A stretch of 64,000 bases of DNA from Rattus norvegicus (Eukaryota; Chordata; Mammalia; Rodentia; Muridae), in contig NC_086033.1 in NCBI RefSeq assembly GCF_036323735.1, forward strand, positions 4,473,826-4,537,825, read 5' to 3'. The translations under genes and the position numbers were made by a program. A model generated the notes under the pieces. That model worked only from the letters and a program-made list of their open reading frames with translations, was not told the DNA's origin and made no database searches. Positions 45,901 through 60,487 of this stretch are shown here, one piece after another; positions within the stretch are counted from its first letter, which is position 1, and each line of letters opens with the position of its first letter.

Positions 45901-48900
45901 ACGGCTGTGTGACTACATGGTCAACGTGCATACAGCTCAGTAAGTTATCAGCTTTAGAACCTCCCTGAGTCTGAGGTGATGTTGAACAGTAAAGCGTAAC
46001 AGAAAACAACAACCAAACATCCCCCCACCCAAAAAAAAAAAACAAACCACGTACTAGCAGTCATGTCAACTCAACACAAGTCAGAGACAATAAAAGAGGT
46101 GGGAGCCTCCACTGAGAAAATGCCTCTTTATGTATGTGAATACACTGTCACTGTCTTCAGACACCAGAAGAGGGCATCAGATCTCATTACAGATGGCTGT
46201 GAGCCACCACGTGGTTGCTGGGAATTGAACTCAGGACCTCTGGAAGAGCAGCCAGTGCTCTCAACCACTGAGCCATCTCTCCAGCCCAAAGGGTATTTTC
46301 TTAATAGTGATCAATTGGGGGAGGATCCAGACCATTATGGGTGGGATGGTGCCATCCTTGGGCTGTTCGTCTTGGGATCTGTAAGAAAGCAGTCTGAGGA
46401 AGCCATGGGGGCAGCAAGCCAGGAAGCAGCACCCCTCCTTGACCTCTGCATGAGGTCCTGCCCTCACTGCTTTTGATAATGAACTGTTATATGGAACTGT
46501 GAGGGAAATAAACCCTTTCCTCTGAAAGTGGCTTCTGGTAAGTGTTTCCTCACAGTAATTGTTACTTCAACTGAGACAGAAACAAATCGGGAACACCTGA
46601 GCTAACAAACAAGATGAACGCTCGTGTAGAAATCTAATCTAATCTGAGCATAGGTACTCACAGGAAAATAGCCCGCTGTGAACTTCCGGGGTGTTTTTTC
46701 ACTACTGCGAATTCCAGAAGTTATTTCCTTTCAACTATTAACCTAAACTGTAAATCATTAATTTCCTGTTGGTGATATTACAAAAATAGGATAAATACAG
46801 GAAACAATAGTTTTTCCTTCCTCGCTTGGCATCCACTCCTTTTATGCTCCTGCGGAGGGACAGGTGTCAGATGAGGCCCCAAATACATTTCCAGTTTAGA
46901 AGGACCTTCGGCCTTGCCTGATCAGACTGCTGTCTAAAACCTCCAACCGGGGACAGCTTTACAGAAACGTACTTTTCACTTGTACGAAGAGAAGAACGTC
47001 ACTGGCACTTTTGGAACAACACACGCACACGAGAGCCTGAACTTACTGGCCATAGATAAGCAGCCCAGGCCCCCACACTCTGCAAGAGCTTCCGGAGGAG
47101 TTACATAATTGTACAAGATGAGCAGCTTGAGCAAAAGCCAACTGATGTGCCTTTTATTTTACTTATTAAAGCTGTAAAGCTGGCCCATGTTATGTCAAGA
47201 GTCACCCCCACACCCCCAGAACTCTCTGCAGCGGAAAAGCTGATGCCAGGGGAAAAGGTAAGCTGGGGGGGGGTGGGGGAGGGAGGAAACCTTCCAGAGG
47301 AAAAAGAGGGCAAACAAAAGGCTTGACTTCCAGATCTCCAGCTTGACTAAAAACAAAACAAAGCATGAGTCATACCCACGGAAGAAAACAGAAGTGTGAG
47401 GGGAAAACCAAACCAAACCAACAACAACAAAACCCACAAACACTGGACAGGGTGATGGCGGGAGACCCAGAGCAGGAAAAGGAGCTGGCCTATTTTGTAT
47501 GGCCATGGCAGGCACACACCAGCTTGGAAAGTGAACTTTATAACCGGGGTCAGATCTGAATGGGATCAGGGACAGACTCTCCCAAGCCCCCATTCTCCTA
47601 CATTCTCCTCCTACAGCTCAGGAGTTTTCTTGGCTGGCGGCCACTGTTCCTCATACCCAGGCTCATACCCAGGCATTCCGCCCGTTCCCTGGACAGGAAG
47701 CCCTTTACTCATCTCGGGAGCATCTGCTTTGAGTCCAAAAACCCCTGAATGCTCAACAGAGCAAGCTTAATTCTACCCAGAGTGGCTCTCCCTGGGCAAG
47801 CAAACGGCCTTTTCTGGTCATCTTCGCCTCCCAAGATTAAGACGGGAGGTGTTTAATGAGCATCCTAGACAGTACCTCTGTTACTAAAGAACTGTCATTT
47901 GTACCCTGGTAGCATATCCTGTCTCTTCGGAGGCCAGCCCCGGGGCACAACTGTGTGGGGAGCTGACTGGGCCTAGACGCTGTAAAACTGATGGAGGAGC
48001 TAAAGCTATAAAAATGAACTTCCAGCCAATTTCAGGAAATTCCAGCTGTGACAGAACATACCCTATAAGTACTTCCAGTGGCGACAGGAACCCCAAGCAA
48101 TGGCAGGAAGCAGGAATTCCTGACCATACAGCCGACTGCAGAACCCCAGGGAGCCCTTTCTTAGGCTATTTTTTCTTTTTAAACTAAGGGAGAGGGGATT
48201 CCCCAAGGTTGCCAAATCTCTGTCGTTATTAAAACCCTTACCTAGGGATTCTGACCAAACCTGAATCGGTCACTCTCCCATTGTTACACCTCAAGAATGC
48301 CATGGTTACAGCAGACAGTAGTTGTCAGGAATGACCAGAAAGCAGGAAAAAAAAAAAAAAACCTTTGAAGAAGTTTACTACATCACACGCGCACGCACAC
48401 ACACACACGCACACACACACACACAGCTGGAGAACCATAGTCTCCCAGAATTGCAATCCAACTCCATCTTGGAGGGCCTCCATGATGGACAGCCAAAGGC
48501 CAGTCAGTGGATCCAGGGCCTGAGCTCAGAGCTGGCTTCGCACCTCTTCTGGAGCACAAACACCATGGGGTTTGCAGGGAGTCAGAGTTCATGTCACAGG
48601 ACGGGAAAGTGTCCGGAGAGAAGATGGGGAAGGACTTTGGCCTCTTCTCAAGGCGGGAGCTCTCTCTTTAATCCCCACTGAGACAAGGATGCCAGTAACA
48701 ATTGACTGGTGGGCAGGATGATGTTCAGGGGCTGATGGAAGACTCAGGTCAGGACAGGAGGACTGAGAGGAACAGGACAGTCCCTTGTCACAAAGGCAAC
48801 AGAAAAAAAGGCAGGGAGATTCCAGCACAATAGACACCTCCACCATTCATCCATTAAACTAAGGAATCTGTTAGAAAAACATGTCTGGAACCTTCCATTT

Positions 48901-51516
48901 GGATCTCATCCCTTCCTGCCCTCGTTCTGAACAGAAGCATCTGGAAGCAACTTTGACCACTGAATGACTGACTTGCCTTCGTTGTTTGAATTCTCTGGTG
49001 CTGATTAGCCTTTAAACTATCCACCTTTGGTCCACATGGCCTTGCCTTCTCTCTGCTCCCTAACTGTCCAATCACACATAAATGTCTGCTGTTCGTGTTT
49101 GTGTGGCATGGGGACATCTCCCTTGGGACCTGTAATAAGGCTGTGGTAGTGGCAAACTGTTCCTTCTATGTCCACACCCTCTTGTCCGTGCTTTACTCAG
49201 TGTCTCTGAGCACAGAAATCCTGAGAACAATGTCTGTGCCATTCATCTGCCTCCCCAACAAAAATGTAACAGACCCTCTCTACCCCGGCTTCCTTCGCTC
49301 AGACCTGAAACTCCAAGACAGTCTGTTCTTCCTGTAAAGTCACCCAGACTCTTAACAACATGCCTGGGACCCAACCAGCTCACACTAGTACAGGCTGGAA
49401 ACTGCTCCAGTTGGAGGGAAGGTGGAGAAGACTTGACTCTTTTCGAATCCAAGCGTCCTGCTAGTGACTTCAACCAGACTGAGAGGTGGAATCCAAGGGC
49501 GCCTTTCCAGGGCGCCTGGTTCCCAGCTAAGCGTGGCTGGAGGAAAACGCACACACATCCTCTTTTCATCTGATGGAGAAAAAAAAAAAATGTGTGCCTG
49601 CAGACTGCACGGCTCCCAAAACACACAGCTGTCTTTGCTCCCAGACGTGAGCACCATGAAACATCTCTAAATAAGAATGCGTGCGTATATCTAACATGTT
49701 GTAGGTTTATTCTGTAAGTGACTTCCATGCTTATCATAGACTACCATTTGGAATCTTTAGGATGGTTACAAAACATGGCTGTGGTTTGCTGGGGAGCCTC
49801 CAAGATGGACCTCAGTGACCCCCGACTCACGATATGCATTATTTCTATCAAGCCTCTCCCGAGAGACATATACGATCAGAACAAATACTGTAGAACAACG
49901 CTGCAAGCACCTTTGAAACGATGACTTCCCTCTTGCTGGCAGGCCATAATAAAGCAAGCTGTCTTGTGACTCAAACAGCCTTGTCTCACTCGTGAGAGGC
50001 CCACATGACGAGAAACGAAAGGGCACAGCATGCTATGACAGAACGGAAGCTCTGTGTCCAACAGTCCTGATATCTGTCCATGCTAAGTGGTGGCTCGTGT
50101 CTTAAGCCTTACCAGAGATCCTAAGATTTAGCACCTACTGAATCATGCCCAGACTCCTGACCCATGGGGAACATATGGGGCCTTGTGAGGTTGTTTGAAG
50201 ATCAGATTCATACCCAATAGCGTGACCGTTTAGAGAACTGAAGAATGCATCAATGTAAAGGTTACTCAGGGAAGCTTTTAAATCGTCTGCAGTACGTGAC
50301 AACACTCAGCTACCGTAAGAGAATTCCATGAGAAAATAAAGGCTGGACAGCATTTGAAGTGGGAAAGGGCCTCCTTTGAAAATAAAAATCTAAAAGGTAA
50401 TCTTTTCTCCTTTGCCACCTCCTGCCTGGGCCTTCCAAGATAATGTGCTAGGACAGTCCTGGAACTCCCTGGGCCCTCGTGACCAATGTCAACAGCATGC
50501 CCCTTCACCCCAATCCTTGTTCTAGCTTTGCTTTTCTGTTGCTGAGATGAAACACGTACCCAACGCAGTTTAGGAAAGTTTACTGCTGGCACTTCCAGAC
50601 CACAATCGGTGATAGTAACTCCAGACAGGAACTGGAGCAGAGACCATGACGGATCAATGCTGTGGATCAATGGCTCGCTCTCAGGCGAGAGCTTACCTAG
50701 CTCTCTCACACTGCCCCGGAGTACATCCCCGGAAGAGTGCCCCCCCCCTCATATCAATTAGGAATCAAGAGAATGCCCACAGGCAAAGCACATTGAGGCA
50801 GTGTCTCAGTTGAACCTCTCTCTTCCAGATAAATCTAGGTCAGGTCAAGTTCATAATAAACGCCGCCAGGTCTGATGGCGTTCCCCTTTGATCCTTGAGG
50901 CAGAAACAAGTGTCTCTCTCTGAGTTTCAAGCCATCTAGGACTACACAGAGAAACTAGACTCTGTCACCAACCAACCAACCAACCAACCAACCAACCAGA
51001 CAAACAACCACGTTAACCAACATAGCAGCCCATCAAACCAGGTGTTTGAGGAAGGTGGAAGAACTTAGAACTGTTAAGCATGAATCCCTCTAGCCTACAC
51101 TAGCTTCAAAGAACAGAAGGCTCCCAGGCTGATACCAACACTACAGGACAACCACGGGTGTCCATTAGTCCAGTGCCGGAAGACCACCCTTGGGCTCCCT
51201 TTCTGATTCTGAAGATGCCTGCTCTCTTTCAGTAATCTCAAGGCTGTCTAAGTCACAGGAGGGGAGAAACTGTATCTCTATGGGGATGTATACCTAAAGG
51301 GACCATGCAGAGTCCTCAAGACTTACCCACAGGTACTCACCAGAACACTGGTGCCCGGTGCCAACAAAGCCGGGCAGGCAGGCACAGCTGAACGAACTGC
51401 CTCCATGGTGAATGCACCGGGCCTGCCCCTCAGGGGCACAGGTGTGACTGCCATCCAGGCAAGGGTTGGGAGGTGGGGCGATCACTGAAAAGAAAGTGAG
51501 AGTTTAAACGTGTGTG

Positions 51517-51559
<43 letters not shown>

Positions 51560-51920
51560 ATGCATGCCTGCCTGCCTGCACGTGCACCCACAGACTAACG
51601 GCACCCACAGACTAACGGCAGCAGCACACCTGTGGATGCGGGGTCTCAGGGGATTCAGTAAGAACCTCAATTTTAGCAAGATTTAGCAAGATTTCCTAGC
51701 TCAGAGTTGAGATGTGCTAGTGTGCTTGAGTTTAAAATATCAGACATGAGGGTTGGGGATTTAGCTCAGTGGTAGAGCACTTGCCTAGCAAGTGCAAGGC
51801 CCTGGGTTCGGTCCCCAGCTCCGAAAAAAAGAATAAAAAAAAAAAAATCAGACATGACATTAAGTCACCAAAACATATCCAGGTCATAGCTTGTAATTCT
51901 CCAGAGTACTGCGCGCATGT

Positions 51921-51956
<36 letters not shown>

Positions 51957-54900
51957 GCCCACACAGTTCCTAATACCACTGTTACTCTGTCAACTCATTG
52001 GCGACTGAGATGTGTATTTCTCTATTACCAGTTAGCCCCATCGGTGGGGTAAATTTGGAATTCTAGGTCTTTCAGATCCATTCGTAGAGGGTATATTTAT
52101 TGTGGATGGGGTCTTTGGCTCCGCATGTGAGACAAGCACTTTTCAACACGAATTCTGTCTAGAGCTGGGGGTGTTACCAGTCGCTGTCCGGTCATGTGAC
52201 CAGGCCAGGAACCCCAACTGAGAACATCTTCCAGTAACTCACTACAGTACCTAGACGGGGAAAACCCAATGGCGATGTGTGTCACTGTGACAGGGCTGAG
52301 TTGAACCGAAGCAGAGAGCTGTTCCGTATTTCAGGAAAGCCACGCGTTAGTGCTGCTGTACAGCGGGCTCAGTAGAGACGTACGCAGATCAAAAGGTGGG
52401 ATTCAGCAGCCTCCTAGCCGAAGGGAAACGGGATTCCGGTACTCACAGACACAAGTGTGCCGGTCATCTGCGAATTCATAGCCGCTGCGGCACTCGCACC
52501 TGTAGCTCCCCACCAAGTTGACACACACAGAATTGGGGCCGCAGCGATGGAAGCCAGTGGCACACTCATTAACATCTAGGCAAAAAACGAGAACAGAAAG
52601 CACTGACGAGACAAGAGTGTTCCAGAAACGAAGGTCTGATGGCTTCATTTTCCCAGCACTCCAAGGCTGAGTGGGAATTTTTGCCAGCTAAATGGCTGGT
52701 GAATGGAAAACGTAGAAATCGCAGAGTTCTGAAAAACGGGCAAAAACCCAAGCAGCCGTTCACCAGAGGAACAAGGAAAAACCCTTTCAAATATTTCCAG
52801 TTAAGTCATCAGGGAGATGGTTTTTGAACACTTTAGAAATTCTTTTAAAACGTGAAACAATTATATTTTCACAACACGGTTTCTTTCTATAGCTCTAACC
52901 CAAATGCCCACCTTCAAATTATCTTCCCAAAACCTAGCCAGACTCTGCCTCAGCTTTCACATAACAACATTCAGATTTACGGAGACTAAAATCATTGCCA
53001 GAGGACGGCCACAGGTTCTTGTCTCCCACAGACTGCGACGCAGGAAAGACCAAGGTGAAAATCAGGGCTATGCGACAGAAACAGGGAACATGTCTCTCAC
53101 CCACACAGCTCCGTCCGTCACCCTGGAACCCGGGCGTGCACTCGCAGGTGTAGTCCACACCCGTCCCCGGGTGGCACCTTGCTGTTGTGTCACAGGTGTG
53201 GCTCCCGTCATAGCAAGGATTCACTGCAGTAGGGGCCGAGTCCACTATGCACAGGGAACAGAAAAAGGCAGAGCAGCTGTCACAGAGAGAACGGGGGAGA
53301 GAGGAAGGGGATGGAGTCTTTGCTAGGTTACCAATTCAAAGCTAAAGTGAAGCGGGAAAGCCTCTAGCATCTCCTGGGCTCTCGGGATGACTCTGTGCTA
53401 GACTTCTATTCCCATAAGGAAGGTAAGCAGGAGACGTGAGATGGATTCCATGAAGCCAGAGTCAGCAAGTGTGTATGTTGGCACAGATTCAAACTCCAAA
53501 GTTCAGGCTCTGAGTCTGTCAGCCTCTCCTTCAATCTCACTGTTTGGATTAAATCTAAAACCTCACAGGCAGGCTCTGTCCCCATCAGAATCTCAACTTC
53601 AGTAAGATTCCTAGATCAAGGGTTCATATGTGTGATAGCTGAGGAGTGCTAGCGTGTTGATGGTCAGAAACACGAGGCGTGGCAGGAAGTCATCCAAACG
53701 GGCCTTGCATGCACAAGACTGACTGACACACAGACAGACACACAGTTTCTACTACCACTGCCACTTCCTTATCTGATAGAGATGTGAATGTTTCTCTATT
53801 ATCAGCTATCTCTATCAGGAGGATAAATTCAGAATAAGTCATTTTGAAAATTAATATACATATATGTGTAATTTTGTGTATGTGCACACAGGTATGCACA
53901 CTCCAATGCCCAGTGTATGTGTAGACATCCGAGTACACTTCGTAGGGTGTGCTCACTCCTTCCACACTTACGTGGGTTTCAGGACTTGCCCTCTGGTCGC
54001 TGGTTAGATTTTTATCAACTTGACACACACTAAGGCCATCTCGCTCATTTGAGAATACGCCTCCTCCATTAGACTGGCCTATAGGCCACTCTGTGGACCA
54101 TTTTCTTGATTAATGATGGATGTGAGAGGACCCAGGTGAGGGTACCACCCCTGGGCAGGTGTTTAAGAAAGCAAACTGAGCAGGCCAAGAGGAACAAACA
54201 CTTCTCCATGACTTCTGCTTCAGTTCCTACCTCCCGCTCCTGTCATGAGCTCCTGCCACGACTTCCACTCACGATGGGCTGTAATCTAGAAAATGAAGTA
54301 AACCTTTCCCTCCCCAAATTGGTTCTGGTCATGGAGTTAATCAAGAGCAATGGAAAGCAAACTAGTTCATATGGGAAGCTCCTTTACCCACCGAGCCATC
54401 TTGGGTCATCTTCAGGGCCCCCAAACTTTCTTTGAAAAGATACAACCGAATAAATAGAAATGGTTTCCCATTGCCTACGCTTCCCAAGTCTCACGAATCC
54501 ATCTCTAAGTGACTTCTAGAGAGTGTCGCACAAGTTGTAGTTGACATTCCCTGAGCCATCTCCTCAGTGTTCAGAACTCTCAACATCCAACCCCATTTAA
54601 CCCACACGATCACACGTGCAGACAGCAGACGGCATCAACGGCTGACCTTCCTTCTCTATGCGGCACACAGGCAAGTAACTTGCCCAAGGTTACAGTCAGG
54701 AGAAGTAACAGGCAGGGACAGGAGATAAAAACTCAAACAGCCCCAGGCCAGGGCCCAGGCCGCCCACCACTCTGCTGCAGCCATCACCAGAGGAACCTTT
54801 TAAAGTTACCTGCCTAACCCAAAGGCACGGACAACAAGGACGGCATTCAGATTCAGATGCCCAGTGACTCCCTTCGACTCCTCTGTGCGGAATCCAAATG

Positions 54901-57900
54901 ACATGGTTTGTACCTCTTGGGTTTGCTCTTTAAAATGAGGCATAAGATATGTCTCAGGCTCGTCCGGCTATCCTGAGGGACTGTGTGCTCCTCCCTTCTC
55001 TCTGTCCTTATCGGAGGTGTTTGCTTTGCCTCCCTCTGTGGAATTGTAATCTTGGACACAGAGAGCTTCAGGAGCCCCGTGTACAACTGTCCGTCTCAGT
55101 ACTGAGCCACTTCTGCTATCAACACTACTCCGTGCACCATATAACAGCAGGGGCCTCTGCCTCCTAAGTCTGTGTCTGAACCCTGTGTTGGAGGGCAAGT
55201 TTGTACACACCCCAGGACACCTCACCTCTTACCTGTACAATGGTATCTGTACACACACCTTAGCAGGACCTGTGCCTGCCACTCTGCTGCACCAGGATTC
55301 TCTGTCACTTCTATCTCACCCGTGACTCCCTGACCACCTTCTACAGCTGAGACCTGTCCAAAGTAGCTGCAGGTTACCCCAAGGGCTCGTTACCACAGCC
55401 TCCTTCAGAGGGTCGGCTTCCCCTGAATCCTTCAGGACTCTCGCTGTCTCCCTGGTACTTCCCCTGTCCTGATGCCCAAGTGAGACTCTTCTGGTTTGCT
55501 TCAACAGTCTGCTGCAACGTGAAATGCCAGGGCTGAGGTACATCCGCTTCCTAATACTCCATAAGAAACAGCACAGTGCATCCCCACGGCAGAACATTCA
55601 TTTTCAGTTCCCCAATTGGGGCCTGAGTACGAGGTTGGCTATGGATCTATCCTCAGTTCACCTCAACGTTGGCTAACACGAGGGAATCTCTTGCCAGACC
55701 AAATAAAAAAACGCCCGCCAGCCATCCTGCTAATGCCTTCTTCTGGACCTGTTTGCCAAGGGACAAGAACCCAGCAGTGCTCAGTTAATGTGGGCATGCA
55801 GACAGGGTTCCTGAAACCAGTCTCCGCCAGATTTTAACTAAGAACAGGGTCACAGCCTCGCACCAGGCCCATACAAGACAAGAACCTCCCTCTCCCCACA
55901 ATTATTTCCTCATTTTAGAATATCTTCCAAAGGGAATAGTCATCTTCAGAATACTTTAATTTATAAATACCAGTGCTTAGCCTTCTTAGGCAGCCCTTCC
56001 CAGCACCCAAATTTGACCACAGCGAATTCCAGGAAGGATTAATGAGTGCACGAGTTTGTCAGAGCCTATCTCCCTGCTACGCATTAAAAAAATTTTTTCT
56101 TTTCAGAAAAGCCAGCTACTTCAGTGAGCCCTTCTGCACGCAGCCACTAAGTATAGTGTCCAGTGACATCTTGAGAAAAACGTTCCTAAAACCACTTCAC
56201 TGTTCGTAATTTCTGAGCCTGCTGGCTCTCTCCTCTCACAGTAAGCCAAGGACAGCAGCCAATGACTGCTTAAACTAGTGATGCCCTTATGGAAGAGCTG
56301 GAACTCACTGACTGACTTAGAAAGAGAAGAACGGTTTCCTTAAAGGAGCCGCCACTGGGCTTCGGCTGAATTGCTTCCTGCCCAAATGTCTCCCAGAGAC
56401 CCCTGGTGAGGGGGGCTGAGCAGCATGGTCTGTTCTGTGACAATATGACAAACAAATGCCTGAGACAAAGGCCTGTGGTTGGAGGGCAGCAAGGGCCACA
56501 GGCTTCTCTTCCTCACCCGGAAACAGCAGCATCTGCATCTTGCAAAGCCGCACAGTGTTGGAGTTGGTCTTGTACGCTGTGTATTCAGACGCTGAGTTCT
56601 GTGCCCCAAGATTAGGCTACGGTCTGGACACGGGCACTGTGCTGACATGTGCTGTGAAGAATGCTCCCCAATAACCTCCAACTGGGTCATAAAAAGCTAG
56701 AGCCTGTGACTGGGCAGAGGAGAGAGGAAAGCAAGACTTTGGACTAAGTGATCTCATGTGGGGACCATGAGAAGGACAAAGGAGAAGGGAAGGAGAAGGT
56801 TGCCGTGAGGCATGATGGACCCATAAACACATGGCCAAGAGAAGCTCACCCTGAGAACAGACACAGAGCACAGCACGACTCAGTTGGCAAGTAACGGGCG
56901 TTTATCTGGTTACTGATAGACGAGTCGGATTAGAGTAGCTCAGAACCTGCCCAACAGTGCCTTCAGCTTGTCAACAAAATCTGATGTCTCCGTATGTACT
57001 CAGAAGGTAAATGGGATAGAGTGGGGGCAGACCTCCCATAATATTACTGCTATAACATAGAGCCGCATTGGTTATGCGACCTGGCATGCCTTCCAGACCG
57101 ATGGACACCCCCTCTGGAAGGGTTCCTGTGCGACGAGAGGGGAGAAAGGGTGTGAAGCATGGTTCAACCTCAGAATGTTAAAGCCTACCTTCCATGGGTT
57201 CTGGGGCTACACCATGAGGCTGTTGTGAAGCTGACCGAGTCCATGTGGTACAGCTGCACTCTGTGGGGCAAGTGTGGGCTGTGTGCCCAGAGCCAGGGTT
57301 TGAGTCCTAGCCTGCCACTTACCGGCTGCCTTCCAAACCGTTCCACCTCTACATCTATAAAGAAATAACAACGCACCCGTTGAGTAGAGCTTGCTGTGGG
57401 TATAAGCTGACCCATGTGAGCTGCTCAGGACAGTACTCGGAAACACACCACACTATTTTTTAAATAGTACTTGGGTGGGAAAGAGGCTCACAAGACTAAT
57501 TAGCGACTGGTACGTTTTGCTAGCTTGCTCTCGATTTGGTAAGAAGAGACCCAAAGGTATTTCCAAAGACAGGAAAACCACTTTCCTAAATGGGTCCACG
57601 GGATTCTACGGCATGGAGGGTTCTTCCTCACAGATCAGATCTCTCCACTAGGAAAGGGCAGGGCTAGGCATCTGTGTGAGAAGAGGTGGTTTGTGTGACA
57701 CGGGTGTTTTTTTTTTTAATCTTTCCCCTCATGGAATGTAACTGGAGTCTTCCTTCTTCCTTTACACGCTGCTCTAATTCAAGCTGCCTCTCCACGAATG
57801 GATTTACTACGTTATGATGCCATCTCTGGCTGCCCAATGTGTGGATTCTTTTGCCCAAAGCAACCAAACTAACAAACTCGGGTTTCTTTCATCCAAGGTC

Positions 57901-60448
57901 CTGACACCTTCCTCTTTAGCTAATGCGTTGCCGAGGCAACACCCCCAATACCCAGTACTCTCACACAGATCTGCTCAGTCACCTCTCACAGGTGCCACTG
58001 CCTCTGGGCTCACAGGGTCAACAGTGACTGAGAGAGACAGGTCCTTTCTCGTCACGCACCTCTTGCTCCAGGGGGAAAGCACAATGTATTAGTTTAAAGA
58101 ATTGAAATGTCACCTCAATTCTTTGTGGACTTTCTAGATTTTGCAGGCCCATCTTAGCTTCTCTAGGTCATGTTTTTGTAAAACAGGCAGCCTCTGAGGA
58201 ACAAGCAGGTTTACAGAAAAATTGCTAAGAGCGTTTTCCTAGCCTCATCTCTCCAACCTTGGCCACACAGCTCCTCTATCATTAGTGTGCATGGCTGTTG
58301 CAGTACCGGTGACTAAAGTCCACGGATCTCATGCGGTGTCACTCCAGAGGACACTAAGTCCTGCCAGAGAAAGAGCCCGCGCACACATGTTTAATTCTGC
58401 ACTGGTCACAACAGCAAGGAAATGGAGGCAATACAGATGCCCACATCACAGACGACGGCTAGAAAACACGTGGTACACACAGACAACGTACTTTCAGTCA
58501 GTCATCGAGAAAACAGAAACAGTGACATCTGCAGGAAAACGGATCACCACACTGCTTCTTCTCATAAAAAGTCTACGTTCTAATTTCTAGATAGGTGAGC
58601 ATATGGGCGGCCATAGAACTAGAAAGAGTGCCGTGAGAGGGGAAGAGGTTTAAAAGGAGACAGAGTAACAGAATACACAGTCATGAAAGAACGGGGTCCA
58701 CTCTTGGCAAAAGCAAGGGATAAAGGGGGCAGCAAGGCTGAGAAACAAGAAAAGGTAATATAGGAGAAAAAGGTAAGCCCAAACACAAATCTGTATGAAA
58801 AGCCATAACGAAACCTATCACTTTGTATATTCATCTTAAAAATCAATAAAATGAATACAATTTAACAATAATAGGGCTTACACTGGAGAAATGGCTCAGT
58901 GGTTAAAAGCCCTTGCTGCCCTCTCTTCCAGAGGACTGGAGTTAGGTTCCCAACACCCACGTCGGCTGCCAGAAACTTCATTAGATCTGATGTCTCTGGC
59001 CTCCCGGGGGATGGGGGTTGGTGCACACACATGCACATGCATGCGCACGTACGTACGCACGCACGCACGCACACGTGCACACACACACACACACGCACAT
59101 GCACACACAGGCACACACTCACTTCGTGCAAGCAGTCAGGTTTTGAATAACATGTGCATAAGAATATCAGACCCACCATCAGAGTCGGGGTGCACCGTGG
59201 CTTCACAGACCTAGAAGACCCAGCTCCTCTCCGCCATCCTCCTCTCCACCCTGCCCATCACTGCTCTTACTTTACCATCACCTCTACAATTCTCCCTTCT
59301 CCAGGGCTGCGGGGCTGGAGTCACCCAGTCTGCAGCCAACTGAGACTGGCTGCCACATAAGGTTCTGCCGTGTTCTGCTGCTGATGGCCACAGAACGTTC
59401 CTATCTGCCAGGAGGGGCTAAGGCCCAGTGAAATGTGAACCACAGAGTTTGCTTCCACAATTTCCCTCGGTTGAGATCCAATACCCGTGACGCACAATCA
59501 ACTCACTTGAAGGGCAAAACAATGACTTCACCTCAGTCGGGGCTGCACAACCACCAATGATCAATTCCTAGGATGTTCACCACTCTCGGAAGGAAGCCTG
59601 CACCCCTACGTGACTATCCTTGGTGTATACCCTCTTGTCCATCAATCTACTTTATAACTCTCTGGGTTGCTTGTGTGTGGGCATTAACGTACATGCTGTC
59701 CCCGTCACTGGCTTCTTTCACTTAGCGCAATGCTGTCACACGCCACCCACACTGTAGCACATATAAGTACTCTATTCCTTTTCATGGCTGAGTATTAACT
59801 CTACTGTGTGGGCTTAGATTTTGTATGTGCATCAGCTGACGGTCATCTAGGTGCTTTTACCTGTTGGCTGTTATGAAGAATGTTGCTATGTTAGTGTTAA
59901 CATCACTGCCTCAAAATACAGAAAGAAATTCAGAAACGAACAGATTTATTCTGGCTTGGGTTTCAGTGTACAGAATGACTCTGTTGCTTCTGACTATGGT
60001 AAGGCGATCACAATGGTGATAGGATAAGATAGGAACCATGAGGTCATGACCCCATGATCTACTTCTGCTAGTGCCCATCTCCTAGTTTCTGGAACCTCCC
60101 CAAATAGTATAGCTATCTGGAGATGGCCTTTGGTAAATGCAAAAGTTTAGTCCTCCCATTTAGTCTTTGATCCACTCTGAGTCGGGTTTTGTTTATGTGT
60201 GAGGTGAGACAGGGGCCCTACTTCATTCGTTTGCATTTGGAAGTTGATCCAAGATGATCATATTAGCTACTATGGGTTCCTGGAATGCCTGTTTTAGAAT
60301 CAGTTTGCTTGTTTCTGCAAATAAGTCAGATGGTTTCTGATAGAGACTGGGTAGATCAATAAAACAATTTGGGAAGTAATACCAAATCAATATTACATCT
60401 GCTAATGAATGAACCTGGAACATATTGTCACTTACCTGTGTGTGTCTA

Positions 60449-60487
<39 letters not shown>

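Larger units (their letters stand above)
45836..51340 (-). other. Nid2: NID2 intron
   Basis: 5.5 kb. Holds an old interspersed repeat with a B2 nested in it (46055-46585), a CA microsatellite (48386-48426), a further interspersed repeat (50520-50710) and a B1 with (CAAC)n tail (50862-51000). About 46600-48300 and 48430-50500 show no recognised repeat or coding content. Confidence 0.7.

Noticed and set aside
58862..59214. Frames rich in Cys/Val or His/Thr
   Set aside because: Translations of the compound CA tail of a B3-type SINE.
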